From assembly GCA_017577485.1 (NCBI GenBank), contig PKRI01000024.1, forward strand, positions 1 to 33,488: DNA of 33,488 nucleotides, given 5' to 3'. This document shows, piece by piece, positions 8,285-14,756 of this stretch; positions within the stretch are counted from its first letter, which is position 1; every line of letters starts with the position of its first letter. The notes under the pieces were generated by a model. The model was not told the DNA's origin and did no database searches. It saw only the letters and a program-made list of their open reading frames with translations. Source of the DNA: Bacillota bacterium (GTDB taxonomy: Bacteria > Bacillota > Sulfobacillia > Thermaerobacterales > RSA17). A program made the translations under genes and the position numbers.

Positions 8285-8733
8285 GGTCCCACCAGCCCGT
8301 AGCGCAGGGCCGCCGCCGCCAGGGCCGCCAGCACCCCGTAGACGATGACGGGGCCCGCGATGGTGAAGAGCTGGGCGCCGACGCCCAGAACGTACCCTTC
8401 CCGCTTGGCCTCCAGGGCCGGGGCCACGATGGAATTGGCGAAGCCGGTGATGGGCAGGGCCGAGCCCATTCCGGCGAAGCGGGCCAGTTCGTCGTAGAGG
8501 CCCAGGCCGGTGAGCAGGGCGCCGGCGATGACCATCACCGCGGCCGTCGGCGCGGCCGCGTCTTTGGGCGTCATGCCGCCCGACATGAACCACCCCAGCA
8601 CCGCCTGGCCCACCACGCAGATGAGGCCGCCCACCAGGAAGGCGGCCAGCACGTTGCGCAGGATGGGCGGCCGCGGCTGATGGCGCCGCAGCCGCCCGGC
8701 GTAGTCTCTGGAGGCGGCGGCGTCGGCCCGCAC
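8281..8733 (-). CDS. spoVAC: SpoVAC, SpoVA channel membrane subunit
   Basis: Polytopic membrane protein, 150 aa, of the SpoVAC family; B. subtilis SpoVAC behaves as a mechanosensitive channel in dipicolinic acid movement. Family markers are F-L-V-G-G-L-I-C-V-V-G-Q (about residues 32-43), G-L-G-L-Y-D-E-L and the G-S-A-L-P-I-T-G-F-A-N-S-I segment, then A-L-E-A-K-R-E-G-Y-V-L-G-V-G. About four membrane helices are apparent. Start GTG at 8733, just 2 bp after the dodecin stop, so it is co-transcribed with dodecin. spoVAA and spoVAB, which precede spoVAC in Bacillus, are absent; a dodecin gene occupies their place. Confidence 0.94.
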   Translation of the reverse strand: MRADAAASRDYAGRLRRHQPRPPILRNVLAAFLVGGLICVVGQAVLGWFMSGGMTPKDAAAPTAAVMVIAGALLTGLGLYDELARFAGMGSALPITGFANSIVAPALEAKREGYVLGVGAQLFTIAGPVIVYGVLAALAAAALRYGLVGP

Positions 8734-8735
8734 CC

Positions 8736-8954
8736 TCAGACCCCCCGGCGGCTGTCGTCGACGACGAAGGCCACCTTGACGTTGGCCTTGTATCCGGTGA
8801 TGCGGCCGTCCTCGACGTCGGCGGTGATGTTGACCACCTCGGCCCCGGTGATGTGGTCGATGGTCTTGGCCGCAGTGGCCACCGCGTCGCGCACGGCGTC
8901 GTCCCAGCTCTCCGTCGACGAGCCCACCAGTTCCACGACCTTGACGACCGTCAT
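8736..8954 (-). CDS. Dodecin-family small protein
   Basis: 72 aa, matching the dodecin family in length and layout: short strand V-V-K-V-V-E-L-V-G-S-S, helix with S-W-D-D-A-V-R-D-A-V-A-T-A-A-K-T, then two long strands including I-T-G-Y-K-A-N-V-K-V-A-F-V-V-D. Dodecins form dodecameric shells that store or buffer flavins. The Trp that stacks flavin in the best-studied dodecins is not present at the equivalent place (I-T-G-A-E-V-V), so flavin binding is uncertain. The start ATG at 8954 has a GGGAGG site 6-7 nt upstream. It lies directly before spoVAC, 2 bp apart, and after a sigma-G-like promoter, which suggests forespore expression. Confidence 0.9.
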   Translation of the reverse strand: MTVVKVVELVGSSTESWDDAVRDAVATAAKTIDHITGAEVVNITADVEDGRITGYKANVKVAFVVDDSRRGV

Positions 8955-8970
8955 GCCCGTGCCTCCCTTG

Positions 8971-9002
8971 AAAAACGTTTCGGGGGCGCTGCCCGCGCCC
9001 CC
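8971..9002 (-). terminator. Hairpin with short T-run between sigF and dodecin (weak terminator)
   Basis: An 8-bp GC stem (GGGGGCGC at 8982-8989 with GCGCCCCC at 8995-9002, 5-nt loop), followed on the minus strand by six bases and a five-T run at 8975-8971. The gap before the T-run makes it an imperfect intrinsic terminator. It could reduce read-through from spoIIA into spoVA. Transcripts from the promoter at 9004-9033 would start inside the first arm. Confidence 0.35.
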
Positions 9003-9003
9003 T

Positions 9004-9033
9004 TAGTATGGCCGCCCGCCGCCGCGGGCAGTC
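9004..9033 (-). promoter_or_regulatory. Candidate sigma-G-type forespore promoter for dodecin-spoVA
   Basis: On the minus strand: GACTG (-35 region), an 18-nt spacer, then CATACTA (-10). The -10 is a full match to the sigma-G consensus CATnnTA, and the -35 matches GnATR at four of five positions. It sits between the sigF stop and dodecin, the place where a forespore promoter for spoVA is expected. Matched by eye only. Confidence 0.45.
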
Positions 9034-9035
9034 GC

Positions 9036-9809
9036 CTAACCCGCCCAGGCCCGCAGCCGGCGCAGGGCCCGGCTCAGCACCCGGGACACGTGGCTCTGGG
9101 AAACGCCCAGCCGGCCGGCGATCTCCTCCTGGGTCAGGTCGTCGAAGAACCGCAGGACCACCATGCGCCGCTCCACGGGATCCAGCCGCTGCAGAAGGTC
9201 GGCCACCAGGGCGCGGCGCTGCCCGTCCTCGGCGGTGTCGCCGCCGGCGGCCAGGCGTTCCAGCAGCGGCGCCGCCTCGCCGTCGTGGGATTCCAGGGAC
9301 GCTTCCAGCGACACGGGCCGGTCCAGGGCCTCCAGGGCCAGCAGCACGTCGTCCCGGGGCGCTCCCACCGCCGCCGCCACCTCGTCCAGGGTGGGCTCCC
9401 GGCCCAGGGACTGGCGCAGTTCCTCCTGCACCCGGCGCGCCCGGCGGGCCAGGGCCCGGGCGCCGCGGGTGATGTGGACCGGGCCGTCGTCCCGCAGGAA
9501 GCGCAGGATCTCGCCGGTGATCACCGGCACGGCGTAAGTGGAGAAACGCAGGCCCCGGTCGGGGTCGAAGCCGTTGACGGCCTTGACCAATCCCAGGGCC
9601 GCCACCTGCTCCAGGTCTTCGGGATCGATGCCGGTGCTGCGGAAGCGGGCCGCCACGTGGCGCACCAGACCCAGGTGGCGGGCCACCAGGGCCTCCCTGG
9701 CCGCGGCGTCGCCCCGGCGGGCCCGACGCCAGAGCCGGGCCTCGTCGCCGGCCGCAGCGGCCGGCCCGGGACGGGCCGCCCCGGACCCGCCCTCCGGCCC
9801 CGCAGGCAC
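9036..9809 (-). CDS. sigF: RNA polymerase sporulation sigma factor SigF
   Basis: Sigma-70 group 3 factor (SpoIIAC) that starts forespore transcription; 257 aa. Region 2 is clear: H-L-G-L-V-R-H-V-A, the core-binding D-P-E-D-L-E-Q-V-A-A-L-G-L-V-K-A, then F-D-P-D-R-G-L-R-F-S-T-Y-A. P-V-I-T-G-E-I-L-R-F-L-R-D-D-G is the typical SigF/SigG 2.4 stretch. Region 4 has L-T-Q-E-E-I-A-G-R-L-G-V-S-Q-S-H-V-S-R (helix-turn-helix). The neighbouring anti-sigma gene settles SigF rather than SigG. Start GTG at 9809 leaves 1 bp after the spoIIAB stop, with no strong ribosome site, so coupling is likely. The first 20 residues are Gly/Ala/Pro-rich and poorly supported. Confidence 0.95.
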   Translation of the reverse strand: MPAGPEGGSGAARPGPAAAAGDEARLWRRARRGDAAAREALVARHLGLVRHVAARFRSTGIDPEDLEQVAALGLVKAVNGFDPDRGLRFSTYAVPVITGEILRFLRDDGPVHITRGARALARRARRVQEELRQSLGREPTLDEVAAAVGAPRDDVLLALEALDRPVSLEASLESHDGEAAPLLERLAAGGDTAEDGQRRALVADLLQRLDPVERRMVVLRFFDDLTQEEIAGRLGVSQSHVSRVLSRALRRLRAWAG

Positions 9810-9810
9810 G

Positions 9811-10269
9811 TCAGTTCACCGTCGCGGAGGGCTCTGCTGCGGAAGGCGCCACCTGCTCCGGGCGCCGGCGCAGGGTCACCCGGGTCCCCTGCCCCGGCGC
9901 CGAGCTTACCTCGACCACGTCCATGAACTCCTCCATGAAGTAGAACCCCATGCCCAGGCGCTCAGGATCGCTGCTCCAACCGTGGCGGCGGGCCCGGGCC
10001 ACGTCCTCGATCCCCACGCCGTCATCCTCAACGGTCACCGTCAGTTCCCGGTCGTCGACCTCGACCCGGACGCGGACGACGCCGGGTTCCCCGGGATAGG
10101 CGTGGACCACGGCGTTGGTCACCGCTTCGGAAACCGCCACCTTGATCTCCTCGATCTCGGGGATGGTGAAGGGCAGTTGCGAGGCCACGGCGGCCACGGC
10201 GTAGCGGATCACCGCCACGTTCTCCAGGATGGCCCTGGCCTCGATGGCCACGAAGTTGGCTGCGCCCAT
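9811..10269 (-). CDS. spoIIAB: Anti-sigma F factor and serine kinase SpoIIAB
   Basis: GHKL-fold protein kinase that binds and inhibits SigF and phosphorylates SpoIIAA. 152 aa, near the Bacillus length of 146. The ATP-site N-box is V-A-V-S-E-A-V-T-N-A-V-V-H-A-Y (residues about 44-58); the G1 box is V-E-D-D-G-V-G-I; the G2 box is R-L-G-M-G-F-Y-F-M-E. The ATG at 10269 follows a GGAGGG site and lies 10 bp after spoIIAA. The C-terminal 15 residues are an extension with no family match. Confidence 0.96.
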   Translation of the reverse strand: MGAANFVAIEARAILENVAVIRYAVAAVASQLPFTIPEIEEIKVAVSEAVTNAVVHAYPGEPGVVRVRVEVDDRELTVTVEDDGVGIEDVARARRHGWSSDPERLGMGFYFMEEFMDVVEVSSAPGQGTRVTLRRRPEQVAPSAAEPSATVN

Positions 10270-10279
10270 GGGCTCCCTC

Positions 10280-10615
10280 CTACCCCGCGTCCAGCGCCTG
10301 GCGCTCGCTGCGCAGGATGGGGATCAGCTTGGGAACGCCGGACAGTTCAAGGACGGCCCGGACGTGCCGGGGCGGCGCCACGATCCGCACCCGCCCGCCC
10401 AGGGCCTGAAGCCGCTTGTAGCGGCCCAGCAGGGCGCCCAGGCCCGAGGAGTCGATGAAGGTGACATCCCGCATGACCACCACCAGGTCCCGGATCCCAC
10501 CCTGCTCCAGGACGGCGTCGACGTGGGCCCGGAAGCGGTCGGCGGCCTGCTCGTCGAACTCGCCCTGGAGCCGGATCACGTAGGACCTTCCCACCTGTTC
10601 AGCGGTCCACTTCAC
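10280..10615 (-). CDS. spoIIAA: Anti-anti-sigma factor SpoIIAA
   Basis: STAS-domain protein, 111 aa, that releases SigF by binding SpoIIAB when unphosphorylated. The phosphorylation loop F-I-D-S-S-G-L-G-A-L-L-G-R-Y-K is at residues 53-67, with Ser58 at the position phosphorylated in B. subtilis. Start GTG at 10615. It is the first gene of the spoIIA operon and follows a sigma-H-like promoter and the dacF terminator. SpoIIE, the activating phosphatase, is not in the window. Confidence 0.96.
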   Translation of the reverse strand: MKWTAEQVGRSYVIRLQGEFDEQAADRFRAHVDAVLEQGGIRDLVVVMRDVTFIDSSGLGALLGRYKRLQALGGRVRIVAPPRHVRAVLELSGVPKLIPILRSERQALDAG

Positions 10616-10650
10616 CGTCCATGCCCGCCCCTTCGTACGGCCCTCCCGCT

Positions 10651-10676
10651 ATTCGTGCGGCCGGGCTGGCCCTCCT
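10651..10676 (-). promoter_or_regulatory. Candidate sigma-H promoter of the spoIIA operon
   Basis: Minus strand AGGA (10676-10673), 18 nt, GAAT (10654-10651); sigma-H promoters place AGGA and GAAT 17-18 nt apart. It lies 36 nt before the spoIIAA start and just after the dacF terminator. The B. subtilis spoIIA operon is also sigma-H dependent. The flanking W positions of the -35 are G, so the match is partial. Confidence 0.45.
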
Positions 10677-10680
10677 TCCC

Positions 10681-10721
10681 AAAAAAAGCGACGCGGCTCG
10701 CCGGGGCGTCGAGCCGCGTCG
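10681..10721 (-). terminator. Intrinsic terminator downstream of dacF
   Basis: Perfect 12-bp stem (10689-10700 with 10710-10721), 9-nt loop, then one C and a run of seven T on the minus strand (10687-10681). It starts 26 bp past the dacF stop and separates dacF from spoIIA. Confidence 0.93.
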
Positions 10722-10746
10722 AAGGGGCGGGGCCCGTGTCACCGCC

Positions 10747-12042
10747 TCACGGGCCGGGCGGCCTCCAGGGGAACATGGTCCGGAGCAGGCGCCAGGCCAT
10801 GCCCGGCAGGCTGAGACGGTCCACGGCCCGGTCCGCCACCAGCGGCAGGCTGGCCACTTCCCGGTCCCCGCTCAGCACCCGCAGCGTGCCCAGCGGGGCG
10901 CCCTCGGCCACCGGGGCCACCAGCGGCCCCTGGACCACCACCTCGTGGACCAGGTTTTCCGCCTGGCCCCGGGGCAGCACCAGGGCATAGGTCTCGGGGG
11001 CGATGAGCGCCACCTCCCGGGCCGAGCCCTCGTACACGGGAACCCGGCGGAACACGTCCCCGGCGTCGGCCAGGTGGACGGCCTCGAAGTTGGCGAAGCC
11101 CCAGCCCAGCAGTTGGGCGGCCTCGTCGAAGCGCTGCTCGGGATGCTGGTGGCCCAGGACCACGGCGATCAGGCGGGTGCCGTCGCGGGCCGCCGTGGCC
11201 GACACGCCGTAGCCCGCCTGGCTCGTCCAGCCCGTCTTGAGGCCGTCGACCCCCTGGTAGCGCCGGATCATGCGGTTGGTGTTGGTCAACAGGCAGCACG
11301 TGTCGGAGACCTGGAAGGTGTAGGTCCAGACGGTGGTCAGTTCCAGAACCTCGGGGAAGCGCAGCAGCAGTTCCCGGGAGGCGATGGCCACGTCGCGGGC
11401 GCTCAACTGGTGGCCCGGCTCGTCCAGACCGTGGGGATTCTTGAAATGGGCGTTGCGCATGCCCAGCTCGGCGGCCCGGCGGTTCATGGCCTCGGCGAAG
11501 GCCTCCACGGACCCCTCCAGGTGCTCGGCGATGGCCACGGCGGCGTCGTTGGCGCTGGCCACCGCCACGGCCTTCAGCAGGTCCCGCAGCGGGAAGACCT
11601 GGCCGGCGGCCAGGAAGGCCTGGGTCCCGCCCATGCTCTGGGCCCGCTGGCTGATGACCACCGGGTCGTCCCACGAGGCGCGGCCCGCGGCCACGGCCTC
11701 GTAGGTCATCAGCATGGTCATGATCTTGGTGATGCTGGCCGGCGGCCGCGGCTCGTCGGCGTTGTGCTCGAACAGCACCTGGCCCGTCAGCACTTCCATG
11801 AGGATGGCCGACGGGGCGCTCAGCGGTCCCGGAGCCGCCACGCCGGTCAGGGCCGGCAGCGGCTGGCCCGAGGCCGGCACGGCCTGGACCTGGGCGGTGA
11901 GGGGCAGGGGCTCGGCGGTGTCGGCAGGGCCCGACGCGGTCATCCCGTCGGCCTTGACGGCGGCCGGGGGCGGGACCGCCAGCCCTGCCGCCAGCACAGC
12001 GGCCGCCAGCACCGTGAGGCGGGGGAACCGTCGCTGGATCAT
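10747..12042 (-). CDS. dacF: D-alanyl-D-alanine carboxypeptidase (DacF-type PBP)
   Basis: Exported low-molecular-weight penicillin-binding protein (S11 family) that trims the terminal D-Ala of peptidoglycan stem peptides; DacF acts on the spore germ-cell wall or cortex in Bacillus. 431 aa with an N-terminal signal peptide (R-R-F-P-R then a hydrophobic core to about residue 30). Catalytic motifs are S-I-T-K (Ser103, Lys106), S-A-N (163-165) and K-T-G (269-271). The C-terminal hydrophobic/amphipathic segment P-L-V-A-D ... W-R-L-L-R-T-M-F-P-W is the usual membrane anchor. The ATG at 12042 has GGAGGAGG upstream. Position directly before spoIIA as in B. subtilis supports DacF over DacB. Confidence 0.92.
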   Translation of the reverse strand: MIQRRFPRLTVLAAAVLAAGLAVPPPAAVKADGMTASGPADTAEPLPLTAQVQAVPASGQPLPALTGVAAPGPLSAPSAILMEVLTGQVLFEHNADEPRPPASITKIMTMLMTYEAVAAGRASWDDPVVISQRAQSMGGTQAFLAAGQVFPLRDLLKAVAVASANDAAVAIAEHLEGSVEAFAEAMNRRAAELGMRNAHFKNPHGLDEPGHQLSARDVAIASRELLLRFPEVLELTTVWTYTFQVSDTCCLLTNTNRMIRRYQGVDGLKTGWTSQAGYGVSATAARDGTRLIAVVLGHQHPEQRFDEAAQLLGWGFANFEAVHLADAGDVFRRVPVYEGSAREVALIAPETYALVLPRGQAENLVHEVVVQGPLVAPVAEGAPLGTLRVLSGDREVASLPLVADRAVDRLSLPGMAWRLLRTMFPWRPPGP

Positions 12043-12076
12043 GGGGGGAGCCTCCTCCGGGTACCGGACTCAGTCC

Positions 12077-12106
12077 AGGTATGCCCGGAGGCCGCCCCGG
12101 GCATGC
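12077..12106 (-). promoter_or_regulatory. Candidate forespore promoter of dacF, inside an inverted repeat
   Basis: Minus strand GCATG, 18-nt spacer, CATACCT. The -35 fits sigma-G/F GMATR fully; the -10 fits CATnnTA at five of seven. The elements overlap a perfect 8-bp inverted repeat (ATGCCCGG 12081-12088, CCGGGCAT 12097-12104), which could be an operator or a hairpin. dacF is sigma-F/G controlled in B. subtilis. Confidence 0.35.
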
Positions 12107-12144
12107 GCCGCCGGGGAGGCACTCCCCCTGTCCCGCGGGCAGGC

Positions 12145-13572
12145 TCAGCGGGCCAGGCGCGCCAGGGCCGCCGGCACCGCCGCCAGCAGTTCTTCCTCTT
12201 CGCCGGGGTCCACGGTGCGCAGGTCCAGCAGCAGCCGGTCCCGCTCCAGCCGGCCCACCACCGGCGGGTCCCCGGCCCGGAGTTCCCGGGCCAGGGACGC
12301 CGCCGACGCGCCCATGGGCACCAGGGCCACGGCGGCGCTGGGCAGTTCCACGCCGGGCAGGCTGCCGCCGCCCGGGGCAGACCGGGTTTCCACGGCTTCG
12401 ACGGCGGCGGGAAGGTCCAGGTCCCGCAGGCGCCCGGCCAGAGCCTCCGCCCTCCGCAGGAGGACCTCCACCGGCGAAAGCAGCATGCGGAGCGTCGGGA
12501 CCTGCTCCAGGGCCTGCGCCTCGTCCAGGTAGAGGGTCAGGGTGGCTTCCAGGGCGGCCAGGGTCAGCTTGTCGATGCGGACCGCCCGGGCCAGCGGGTG
12601 CCGGGCGCAGGCCTCCACCAGGTCCCGCCGCCCGGCGATGATGCCGGCCTGGGGCCCGCCCAGAAGCTTGTCCCCGCTGAAGGTGACCACGGACGCGCCG
12701 GCGGCCAGGGCCTGGCGCACGGTGGGCTCGCCGGGGATACCCCGCGCCGCCAGGTCCACCAGCACGCCGCTGCCCAGGTCGTAGATCAGCGGCACCCCGG
12801 CCTGGGCGGCCAGGCGGGCCAGGTCGGCTGCCGGCGGCGCTTCCGTGAAGCCCACGATGCGGTAGTTGCTGGTGTGAACCTTGAGCAGGGCGGCGGTGTC
12901 AGGCCCGATGGCGCGGCGGTAGTCCTCCAGGCGCGTGCGGTTGGTGGTCCCCACTTCCACCAGGCGGGCGCCGCTCTGGGCCAGCACCTCGGGGATCCGG
13001 AAGGAGCCGCCGATCTCCACCAGTTCGCCCCGCGACACGATGACCTCGCGGCCGGCCGCCAGGGCGCTCAGCACCAGCAGCACCGCGGCGGCGTTGTTGT
13101 TGACGGCCATGCCGGCCTCGGCGCCGGTGAGCCGGGGCAGCAGCCGCTCCAGGGCCTGCTGCCGGGACCCGCGGCCGCCGCTTTCCAGGTCGAACTCCAG
13201 GTTGCTGGCCCGGGCCGCGATGCGGGACACGGCGGCCACCGCCGCTTCGGGCAGGCGCGCCCGGCCCAGGTTGGTGTGCAGGACCACGCCGGTGGCGTTG
13301 ATGACCGGCCGCAGGTGGGGCCGGAACATGCGCTCCAGCCGCCGGGCCGCCGCCCGGATCAGCGCCGCCGGGCCCGCCGGAGCCTGGCTGCCCGCTTCCG
13401 GCCCGCCGTCCAGAATCCGGCGCCGCGCCTGGTCCTGGGCCCACGCCAGGGCCTCGGCGGCGGCGGCATGCCCGTACCGGCGCACCAGTTCCTGGCCCGC
13501 AGGATCCTCCAGCAGGCGCTGCACCGCCGGCAGCGACCGCAGCAGGTCCCGGCGGGAAGGGGTCCCGGTCAA
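12145..13572 (-). CDS. selA: L-seryl-tRNA(Sec) selenium transferase
   Basis: PLP enzyme that turns Ser-tRNA(Sec) into Sec-tRNA(Sec) using selenophosphate. 475 aa, family length. N-terminus L-R-S-L-P-A-V-Q-R-L-L is diagnostic; then P-V-I-N-A-T-G-V-V-L-H-T-N-L-G-R-A (89-105), K-V-H-T-S-N-Y-R-I-V-G-F (231-242), L-I-Y-D-L-G-S-G (262-269) and the PLP lysine in T-F-S-G-D-K-L-L-G-G-P-Q-A-G (Lys302). Start TTG at 13572 with a GGGGGAGGGAG site. It sits between xerD and dacF, where Bacillus has drm and punA. selB, selC and selD are not in the window. Presence implies selenoproteins elsewhere in the genome. Confidence 0.95.
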   Translation of the reverse strand: MTGTPSRRDLLRSLPAVQRLLEDPAGQELVRRYGHAAAAEALAWAQDQARRRILDGGPEAGSQAPAGPAALIRAAARRLERMFRPHLRPVINATGVVLHTNLGRARLPEAAVAAVSRIAARASNLEFDLESGGRGSRQQALERLLPRLTGAEAGMAVNNNAAAVLLVLSALAAGREVIVSRGELVEIGGSFRIPEVLAQSGARLVEVGTTNRTRLEDYRRAIGPDTAALLKVHTSNYRIVGFTEAPPAADLARLAAQAGVPLIYDLGSGVLVDLAARGIPGEPTVRQALAAGASVVTFSGDKLLGGPQAGIIAGRRDLVEACARHPLARAVRIDKLTLAALEATLTLYLDEAQALEQVPTLRMLLSPVEVLLRRAEALAGRLRDLDLPAAVEAVETRSAPGGGSLPGVELPSAAVALVPMGASAASLARELRAGDPPVVGRLERDRLLLDLRTVDPGEEEELLAAVPAALARLAR

Positions 13573-13594
13573 TGCGCTCCCTCCCCCGCCGTCT

Positions 13595-14482
13595 TCACGC
13601 TCGCGGGTGGGCGCGGGCGTAGACGTCCTTGAGCCGGTGGCGGGTCACGTGGGTGTAGATCTGGGTGGTGGAGATATCGGCGTGGCCCAGCATCTCCTGC
13701 ACCGCCCGAAGGTCGGCGCCGTTCTCCAGCAGGTGGGTGGCGAAGGAATGCCGCAGGGTGTGCGGCGTGATCTCCCGGGTGATGCCCGCCTGGCGCGCGT
13801 ACTTCTTGAGGATCTTCCAGAAGCCCTGGCGGGTCAGCCGCCGGCCGTGCTGGTTGACGAAGAGGGCCTTCTCTTCAGGGTCCCGAACCAGGGCACCGCG
13901 GCCCCGCTCCAGGTAGTCGCCCAGGGCCCGCACCGCCACCGAGCCCATCGGGATCACCCGCTCCCTGGACCCCTTGCCCATGCACCGGACCACGGCGGCC
14001 TCCAGGTCGACGCTGTCCACGTCCAAGGACACCAGTTCCGACACGCGGATGCCCGTGGCGTACAGCAGTTCCAGCATGGCCCGGTCCCGCAGCCCGGCGG
14101 GACCCCGGCCGTCGGGCTGGCTCAGCAGCCGCTCCACCTCTTCGACCGTCAGCACCTTGGGCAGCCGCTTCTTCTGCTTGGGGGACTCCAGGTTCTCCGT
14201 GGGGTCGTGGTCGATCTTGCGTTCCCGCAGCAGGTACTGGTAGAAGGCCTTGAGGGCCGCCAGCCGCCGGGCGATGGTGGACGCCGCCTTGCCCTGCTTC
14301 TGGAGGTAGAGCAGGTAGGCCACGATGGTGGTCCGGTTGACGTCGGCGGCGCTGCGGCGGTCCCGTCCCAGGAACTCGTAGTAGTGCCGCAGGTCGCGCC
14401 CATACGACTCCAGGGTGTTGCCGGCCAGGCCTCGCTCCACGTCGAGGTAATCGATGAACTCGTTGATCAGTTCCTGCTGCAA
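13595..14482 (-). CDS. xerD: Tyrosine recombinase XerD
   Basis: Tyrosine site-specific recombinase that resolves chromosome dimers at dif; 295 aa. All catalytic residues are visible: Arg146 (T-G-I-R-V-S-E-L), Lys170 (G-K-G-S-R-E-R), His241/Arg244 (P-H-T-L-R-H-S-F-A-T-H), His267 (L-G-H-A-D-I-S-T-T) and nucleophile Tyr276 (Q-I-Y-T-H-V). The N-terminal SAM-like DNA-binding domain spans about 1-90. Start TTG at 14482 behind AGGGG. Location between spoIIM and dacF matches B. subtilis ripX/xerD, which supports XerD over XerC. Confidence 0.93.
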   Translation of the reverse strand: MQQELINEFIDYLDVERGLAGNTLESYGRDLRHYYEFLGRDRRSAADVNRTTIVAYLLYLQKQGKAASTIARRLAALKAFYQYLLRERKIDHDPTENLESPKQKKRLPKVLTVEEVERLLSQPDGRGPAGLRDRAMLELLYATGIRVSELVSLDVDSVDLEAAVVRCMGKGSRERVIPMGSVAVRALGDYLERGRGALVRDPEEKALFVNQHGRRLTRQGFWKILKKYARQAGITREITPHTLRHSFATHLLENGADLRAVQEMLGHADISTTQIYTHVTRHRLKDVYARAHPRA

Positions 14483-14510
14483 GGCCCATTCCCCTCTCCG
14501 CCGATGGGCC

Positions 14511-14530
14511 CCACTGCCCCCCCGCAGTGG
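14511..14530. repeat. Inverted repeat in the xerD leader
   Basis: CCACTGC (14511-14517) and GCAGTGG (14524-14530) with a C6 loop, 29 bp before the xerD start. Without a T-run it is not a terminator; it may be an RNA hairpin in the leader. The rest of the 274-bp gap 14483-14756 holds a candidate promoter at 14617-14645 and a CCCCCGGGGG palindrome at 14646-14655. Confidence 0.4.
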
Positions 14531-14616
14531 CTCCCCAGGCCTGCCGCACCCCAGGGAGTATGCCGCCGGCCGCCCAGTCCCATGCGGGAAATGGACAGGC
14601 CGGCAGGTGACTGCAT

Positions 14617-14645
14617 GGATTCTACATAATGCCGAGGATTCCTCT
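14617..14645 (-). promoter_or_regulatory. Candidate sigma-H-like promoter before xerD
   Basis: Minus strand AGAGGAATC, 11-nt spacer, GTAGAATCC. This fits RnAGGAwWW-N11-RnnGAATww except for three terminal W positions. The embedded TAGAAT could instead be a sigma-A -10, but no TTGACA-like -35 is present. It would give a leader of about 130 nt to xerD-selA. Confidence 0.35.
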
Positions 14646-14756
14646 CCCCCCGGGGGCCTCGCGGCAGCACGCCCCGCTGGGGAATGTCTATGCAGCGCGG
14701 GCCGGCTTCAGAAGCGCCGGGGCGGGCCGGGCGCGCCGGCAAGCGCCGCGACGGCT

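Noticed and set aside
10621..13632. 1003-codon open frame on the plus strand over dacF and selA
   Set aside because: Antisense shadow of two recognised genes, low-complexity composition, crosses the dacF terminator.
14467..14616. 49-codon ORF from the ATG at 14616 overlapping xerD
   Set aside because: No ribosome site, Gly/Arg-rich low complexity, and it lies directly at the candidate promoter.
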